From Sycobia sp. Sy_11 (lineage: Eukaryota > Arthropoda > Insecta > Hymenoptera > Epichrysomallidae): 64,000 bases of DNA. Below the pieces are notes generated by a model, which made no database searches, was not told the DNA's origin, and saw nothing but the letters and a program-made list of their open reading frames with translations. Below, one piece after another: positions 58,674-64,000 of this stretch. Location: NCBI GenBank assembly GCA_018907035.1, contig JACCIC010000278.1, positions 164,001-228,000 on the forward strand. The letters run 5' to 3'. Each line of letters opens with the position of its first letter. The stretch's first letter is position 1. Position numbers and translations under genes: made by a program.

Positions 58674-58736
<63 letters not shown>

Positions 58737-59028
58737 GTATTGCCGAGTAAAAGTAGAAGTAGTATAGGAGAGGGGATACACCTTACACAGCGAAAGCGAG
58801 CCGCGGCGAGTGTATTAGGCTTGCGCCAGCCATCTCCCTCTAATACATGCCCGCACGCGTCCGTGGTCTCTTACTCAACTAGAGCAAGCGTCAAAGTGTA
58901 TACTACGGAGGGGAAATTCATAACTTTCTATAATGTCGCGTATACTTTGATTGTGTCTAACAAGTGCACCCGTGTGAACGGCCGTATAATATATGAGTAC
59001 ATGCGCGTATACATTTGTACGTATATAC

Positions 59029-59035
<7 letters not shown>
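58361..59035 (+). repeat. Partial LTR of the TGCGACG family
   Basis: Starts TGCGACGGTCGAATATATAC and follows LTR C through a GGGGATACAC...GTGTATTA block and the CTAATACATGCCCGCAC region. It ends at a (TA)n tract, so the TATA box, hairpins and 3' half are missing. A (GA)n tract (58619-58662) faces a (CT)n tract (58675-58732) across 13 bp, giving a long potential hairpin. Confidence 0.8.

Positions 59036-59092
<57 letters not shown>
59036..59092. repeat. (TA)n microsatellite
   Basis: Junction between the partial LTR and the mariner tail. Confidence 0.95.
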
Positions 59093-59095
<3 letters not shown>

Positions 59096-59290
59096 GTTGT
59101 CAAATATCTCCCTTCCGCTTTTTTGCTCTTCATCCAATACAAAAAGTACAGTGGACGGATTCACTTCAAATATGCGCTGTTTTGTCCAATAATCTGTTTC
59201 CATCTAGACGGCAACTTCATAATACCCCTCTCGTAGAAACACCTCTCCTTATTTGCGAAGAATTCGGACAGCCACTTTCGACAAGCCTCA
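59092..59290 (-). pseudogene. Mariner transposase C-terminus and terminal repeat, minus strand
   Basis: The minus strand encodes KWLSEFFANKERCFYERGIM then KLPSRWKQIIGQN, the standard mariner C-terminus. It runs into a terminal sequence (plus strand ATTAGGTTGTCAAATATCTC) next to the TA tract. Everything 5' of this is missing. The break joins directly to LINE copy 3. Confidence 0.82.
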
Positions 59291-59301
59291 TTTGACAAGT
59301 C

Positions 59302-62300
59302 TCTTGACATCTAGAGCGACAATGGCACAATACTGTTTAGTGCCACCTTTCCATCTCTTACCACTGATTGTATTTCTTGCGGTACACATTACCAGTTTAA
59401 TAGCATCGACTGTTGTTTTTGATTTCCGAAATCCAAATTGGCGTGAGGCTAAGCCGTGAAATCCTTCAGTGAAAGCTTCCAGTCGGTTACATATTATTTT
59501 TTCAAATATTTTACCTACCGTGTCGAGCATACACAATGGCCTGTATGATGAAGGATCATCAAGTGGCTTATTGCCCTTAGGTAACAGGACTAACCTTTGA
59601 GTTTTCCAGCAATCAGGAAAAATACCCTCAAGAAGACAAGCATTATATACTTTTAGAAATATAGCTGGATTCTTCTGTATCGCCAACTTAACTGCCGCAT
59701 TAGGGATACCATCAGGGCCAGGGGCAGCATTGTCTCTAGTCTTAGCGTAAGCATTATGTAGCTCCATTTCTGTTATAGGAGGTATATCGTCCGAGTGTTG
59801 CGTGCGCAGTACAGTCCCTTGGGTGTCATTGGGAAAGAGAGCGGAAACAATCTTATTAATCAATACCGTGTTCGTGGGTTGCATTGGTGCCCTACTCAAT
59901 CGTGCCATGACTGTTTTGTATGGTCGTCCCCATAAGTCATTGTTGGCCTCTGCGCACAGTTCAAGCCAGCATCGACGCTTGCTTGCCTTAATGGTCTTGA
60001 CAAGCGCTCTTTGTGCTTCTTTAAATAAACTATTAAACGTATCACACTGTGCGGGCTCTTTGGGCAAGTCTAAGTGCGCGATGACATTGCTTGCGCAATT
60101 CTGCAATTTGTCGACAGATTGACGATGTTTAAATCCGCTCTTAGTCCTAGTCATCGACGCATCGCATGCTTCAGAGATATGCTTTATGAGTGTATTTTCC
60201 AGATGGCCTGGTGCACCATATTATAAACGCTCTTCTGATATGATAGTGGCGAACACTTCACGGTCTAGCGATCTGATGTTCCATTTCCGTGTGGGCATCC
60301 ACTCATTGCACTTGTTCTTCACTTTCTTCTCTGCAATCTCGTAGAAGATCGCCCTGTGATCACTGTGAGTGTAAAGGTCGCTTACTCTCCAATTAAGGAT
60401 CCGCTGAATGAGGTCATCACTAGCGATGTTACATTAATGACTGATTGTTTATCTCCCCTAATGAAAGTGGATTCAAATCCCTTATTAACCACGTGGGTTT
60501 GAAGAGAATTAAGGCCATCAAGCAACATACTATCTCTGTTATTTGTTGAAGCGCTTCCCTAGGCTATGGACCACGCGTTAAAATCGCCAGCGATTAATAA
60601 TGGTTTCTTGTCCATGGCCTCATCAACTAATTTAGCTACAAGGATTTCAAACTGCTTGTCCGTGAAACTTGGAGGAGCATATATACTAAAGACGTATATT
60701 TCTTGTATTTTAGCCCAGGATACCAATTCGTTCCGATGACTAGACTGCTTTAGTATCTGCCTATTTTGACCAAGCCAGAGGCCCGCTCTATTGCTTGTAT
60801 CACTTATCCAGCGCTGTGGTCTGTCCCTGTCAGAATATGGTTCGCAGATTACAGCAATGTCTATTCTTAGCTCCTTTATTGTCTTTTTCAGCAGGTCATG
60901 GGCCGCTACGCAATGGTTAGTATTTAGTTGGAGTATTTTCATGTTTTATGTCTGTTTATAAACTCCACAGTGATCGGGCACTTATAGCTGTATGCTGGAT
61001 GGTTAATCTCCTTTTTTCTTCACATTTACAGAGTAAACAGCCGGGCTCGTTTACATACAGCTTGGATAGATGGTGTTTTCCACCACAGTGCCTGCAAAGA
61101 TTCGTTCTGTCAGGGCCCGAGCACACGGCCGCTACATGGCCAGTCTTCCAACACCTGATGTAGCGCCTTATTTCTGTTTTTTTCGAACTCTGTAGCTGAC
61201 CCATCCGATGCGAACATGCCCTGTACGTAGTACCTCAGCTGCGTGGGTATATGGTACAGACACCACCGCCGTCTGAGTACCCCCATAAGCTTGCTACAAG
61301 GAACGAGCGATTAGCATGTTAGTCTCCTTTTGTTCCAGGTGTGATTTCAAAGCCTCTAATACTTCATCCTTTGTAGTAACCTCATCTATATCTTTAATCT
61401 CCAACGTAATGAGATTAGTCAGGACCGAAGTGGATGCGCTATGGCCAACCTTAGATTCAACAATGCGTGCCAACTCATGTGCATCTTTGGCTGTCCGTTC
61501 CAACTGAAGTACAAGGGTACCGCTTGCATTTCTGCATATCCTGTTATCCTCATTCTTGACATGAGATAACTCCGGGTCATTCTTTATAAGACGCAGTACC
61601 TCTGCGTATGTAACTCCTTAATTGGCCTTAATCAAGATGTAATTAGGTCTATTTCGTCTACTAAACCTGCGTGCACTAGGTAATTCTTTATCTTTACCTT
61701 TGTGCTTGTTGCGCTTGATGGTCTGTCATTGATTTTTTTTTGGCCTCAGTCTTCCTTGTTGACACTCCAACTGATTCTGATGGTGTCCTTAAGCCCAGTG
61801 ATGGTTCTTTCGTCCTTTTGCTACCTACTGTTTTAGGAGTGGAATCTATCCCTTCGGCCACGCTTCGTTTAGTATCAGAGCGTAGACTCGGCGTAGTCTG
61901 GGTCACAACTTCATGAGTACCGGGACGGTGATACTGCAACAGATCATCCTCTGCCATACTGATGCATTTATATGAGGCATTACGAGAACGAATAAGATCC
62001 TTAATGGTCTTGTGCACGTTATGCCTATCTTTCACAAAATCCAACAGTTGGCTGATCTTCTCACCAAGTCGCTCTAGGTGATTGTTTCTGCGTGTGATGG
62101 AGACTTCTCGATCCGTCATTTCTTGATCCGTCACGACATCTCCCTTAGTAATCAATGTACTGTCTATGATGATGTTTGATTTGCTCTTCCCAGAATCCGA
62201 GGGGCTACCACGGACCATAGAGGCTTGCACTCTATCGGAATCGGTGATGAGATTGACCGGTTTTGTTACTCCCTGGGGTATATCGTTGTTTTTACCAAAC

Positions 62301-62465
62301 ATTAATCATATTTGGCCTTAAATTCGGGAGGCCATCCCTATTAGCTTTTTCTGTCAGCCCTGATTATTTTATTTCCTCAGTGCCCTCTACATGTTTGTGG
62401 CGAGCCATCCCCTATCCGCAACGTGGGGAGGCGTCAGATGGGAGAAAGCGACAAAACTCCACACT
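59302..62465 (-). mobile_element. R1-clade LINE, copy 3, minus strand, 3'-truncated and decayed
   Basis: The same family, with the 5' end kept next to a (TG)/(TATG)-type microsatellite (62466-62506) but the 3' part from mid reverse transcriptase onward gone. Broken ORF1 pieces lie at 61694-62302, 61294-61503 and 60956-61204. ORF2 pieces lie at 60559-60942 (endonuclease) and 59288-60154 (early reverse transcriptase). Several small deletions are visible (for example near 60050 and 60108). The leucine and arginine codons that are stops in copies 1 and 2 are intact here. It is older than the other two. Confidence 0.9.
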
Positions 62466-62786
62466 GTGTGTGTGTGTATGTGTGTGTGTATGTATGTATG
62501 TATGTGAAATATGAAAAACATTAAAACTACTACTTTTAATTATTTGATATTAGGTAAGAAATATTAGAACTAATTTAATGAAAACAGATGACTAATAGAA
62601 TAAATTCATATAAAATTTTATTAATAGGATAATGTATGGCCGATATTTCATCTATATATTTCTCTATCTATTTTATAAATACACATGTTTTTCTATAAAA
62701 ATATAATATCAAATTTAACGGTTTTTCTTTTAGATTTTATATGATTTGTCATTATTATTGGCATTCATAATTAAAATTCTAGAGGA
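62466..62786. other. (TGTA)-type microsatellite and AT-rich sequence
   Basis: Mixed TG/TATG repeat at 62466-62506, the target of LINE copy 3. Beyond it, AT-rich sequence leads into the PLE. Confidence 0.7.
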
Positions 62787-63227
62787 TTGTCTGAAAGAAT
62801 TAAAAGAAATTTTCGGAAATATAACATTCAAATTTTCTTTAAAAATAGCAATAAATTGAGTAGATTGTTTAATAATTGCAAAGATAGGGATGATTTATGC
62901 TTAAAATCAGGACTTGTTTACAAGATTATTTGCATGGATTGTGATAAATACTATATTGAACGAACAGGTAGAGATTTAAAAAAGAGAATTTATGAACAGA
63001 AATATAGTTTACGTAGCTCACATATTACTTCCGGTTTAAAAGAGCATTGTTTAAAGTTTTTACATTCTTTTGATTTTGTGAATGTGGATATTTTGGAACA
63101 TGGTATTAATAATATGTATAAACGGGAGAGTTTTGAAAGTATTCACATTTCCAGGAATCGAAATGATGTGAATTTAATGTTAGAGTCTGTTAGGTTGGAC
63201 AGTGTTTATCATTCCTCATTAAATTGA
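62787..63227 (+). pseudogene. Penelope-like element C-terminus with GIY-YIG endonuclease
   Basis: An open 146-residue frame forming the last part of a PLE protein. After a basic linker comes the cysteine-containing SGLVYKIICMDCDKYYIERT, matching the GIY-YIG core (GLVYKI...KYYIE, where E replaces the usual second-half glycine). Then come GRDLKKRIYEQKYSL and a C-terminal alpha/beta part (HCLKFLHSFDFVNVDILEHG, ESFESIHISRNRNDVNLMLE). The endonuclease nicks target DNA during PLE insertion. The upstream reverse transcriptase is absent, so the copy is 5'-truncated. The glycine substitution may already reduce activity. Confidence 0.85.
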
Positions 63228-63331
63228 TTGGTTTTTGACAATTTGTGTAGAGGGGAATTTATATTTAATTTACTAAATTTGGTGGTGGGGATGGGTATAT
63301 ATAGATTAGAATATAAGGTTTAGTTTAATCC

Positions 63332-63360
63332 CTGATGAGGAGCCGTTGCGAGCTCGAAAC
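63332..63360 (+). ncRNA. Hammerhead-like ribozyme motif in the PLE tail
   Basis: CTGATGA (63332-63338), a short GAGC/GCTC stem, then GAAAC (63356-63360), the two conserved hammerhead blocks, shortly after the PLE coding end. PLEs are known to carry small hammerhead motifs. Stems I and III are not convincing by eye, so cleavage is unproven. Confidence 0.6.
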
Positions 63361-63379
63361 GTTGGACAAGTCTTCAATT

Positions 63380-63640
63380 TGGTTGGGGACAGTCAGACTG
63401 CACTTTACTAACAAAGAATTTTTTCAGCTAATATTTTATTTTCAGATTAGTCTACGGGGGTCAATGTAAACAAGGATAGTCTGACTGTCATTATAATTTT
63501 AATTTAATTTTTAATTTAATTTTTATTATTGTTTTTAATTTTATTTTTATTTATTTTTATTTTTATTTTTTATTTTATTTTTACATTGAATTGATTGTAC
63601 TGTAAGACCAATAAAAAAATACTTATTAATTTGTATATGG
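63380..63640 (+). repeat. PLE-terminal repeat, orientation opposite to the copies at 0.2 and 24 kb
   Basis: AGTCTGACTGTCATT and GTAAGACCAATAAAAAAATA motifs with a (TTTTTA)-rich middle. It lies directly downstream of the PLE tail, which links the dispersed family to PLEs. Confidence 0.65.
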
Positions 63641-64000
63641 GTAGTCGACATAAGTACAATTGATTGTTTTATAATTAAATTTCAACTAATTATTTCTTGG
63701 CTTCTATGGCCTGCAGGAAGAAGAATATTTATCCTTATCATTTATACTTTAATATAAATAGCAATATCGAGACACTATACTACTTATTATACAACGAAAA
63801 TGCCCATTAAAACCTCAACGTTAGACCGTTGTCTTGTAATAATATGAGAGATTCAAAAACTTTTCTTTTGCTTTAAAGTACAGATAGAATGGTCAGCATA
63901 TCTGAGGCTGTTTTCATTCCTTTTCTTGTCCTCATTTGTAGTATCTACAAAATTTACAAGTTGTTTTAGATAAATAAGGCAAGCTGATCTTTTCATATTC
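63641..64000. other. AT-rich sequence, nothing recognised
   Basis: No coding pattern or repeat family was seen to the end of the window. Confidence 0.5.

Overview
The window looks like insect nuclear DNA, probably hymenopteran and possibly ant. It is very AT-rich, intron-like, and full of BEL/Pao, Ty3/gypsy, R1-type LINE, mariner and Penelope-like (PLE) insertions. The taxon is inferred from the transposon mix and from one host gene.

Host gene. Three plus-strand blocks read as exons of the basement-membrane proteoglycan perlecan (trol in Drosophila). They are a SEA-like exon at 9317-9477, an exon with two LDL-receptor class A repeats at 56288-56533, and an exon with an Ig domain, a laminin-EGF-like segment and a laminin B (IV) domain at 56629 to about 57490. 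Domain order and intron phase (phase 1 at each junction) agree with perlecan. Most of the window would therefore be trol introns, one of them about 46.8 kb. Two tiny phase-1 exon candidates lie inside it (39430-39474 and 39610-39639).

Layout. 1000-7962: a BEL/Pao element with LTRs, an AGTAT target duplication, a tRNA-Tyr-type primer site, and decayed gag-pol lacking the integrase core. 8043-9226: a dead mariner with TIRs. 11.8-21.5 kb: a near-perfect giant palindrome (arms about 3.95 kb, spacer 818 bp) between two arrays of small palindromic TTCTGGG...CCCAGAA repeats. The spacer holds a tRNA-like pol III relic. 25396-26610: a dead mariner. 27639-32377: nearly intact R1-clade LINE copy 1. 32.7-39.0 kb: a decayed minus-strand gypsy element. 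39.0-39.4 kb: a PLE reverse transcriptase scrap. 39726-41045, 41417-43327 and 48336-49784: three solo LTRs with 4-bp target duplications. 43.4-47.3 kb: mariner scraps and a foldback element. 47.3-49.9 kb: PLE pieces split by the third solo LTR. 50343-55078: LINE copy 2 (minus). 55.2-55.6 kb: a minisatellite. 58.4-62.5 kb: a partial LTR, a mariner tail and decayed LINE copy 3. 62.8-63.6 kb: a PLE GIY-YIG end with a hammerhead-like motif.

Most notable. (1) The solo LTRs carry series of hairpins after their TATA boxes. In the TGCGACG family the outer stems differ between units yet stay complementary around one conserved core, which is the pattern of selected structured nucleic acid. (2) The palindrome is about 99.9% symmetric and nested in palindromic satellite. 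(3) All three LINE copies start at AC/TG microsatellites, and two sit in the same microsatellite of two copies of a host repeat, in opposite orientations.
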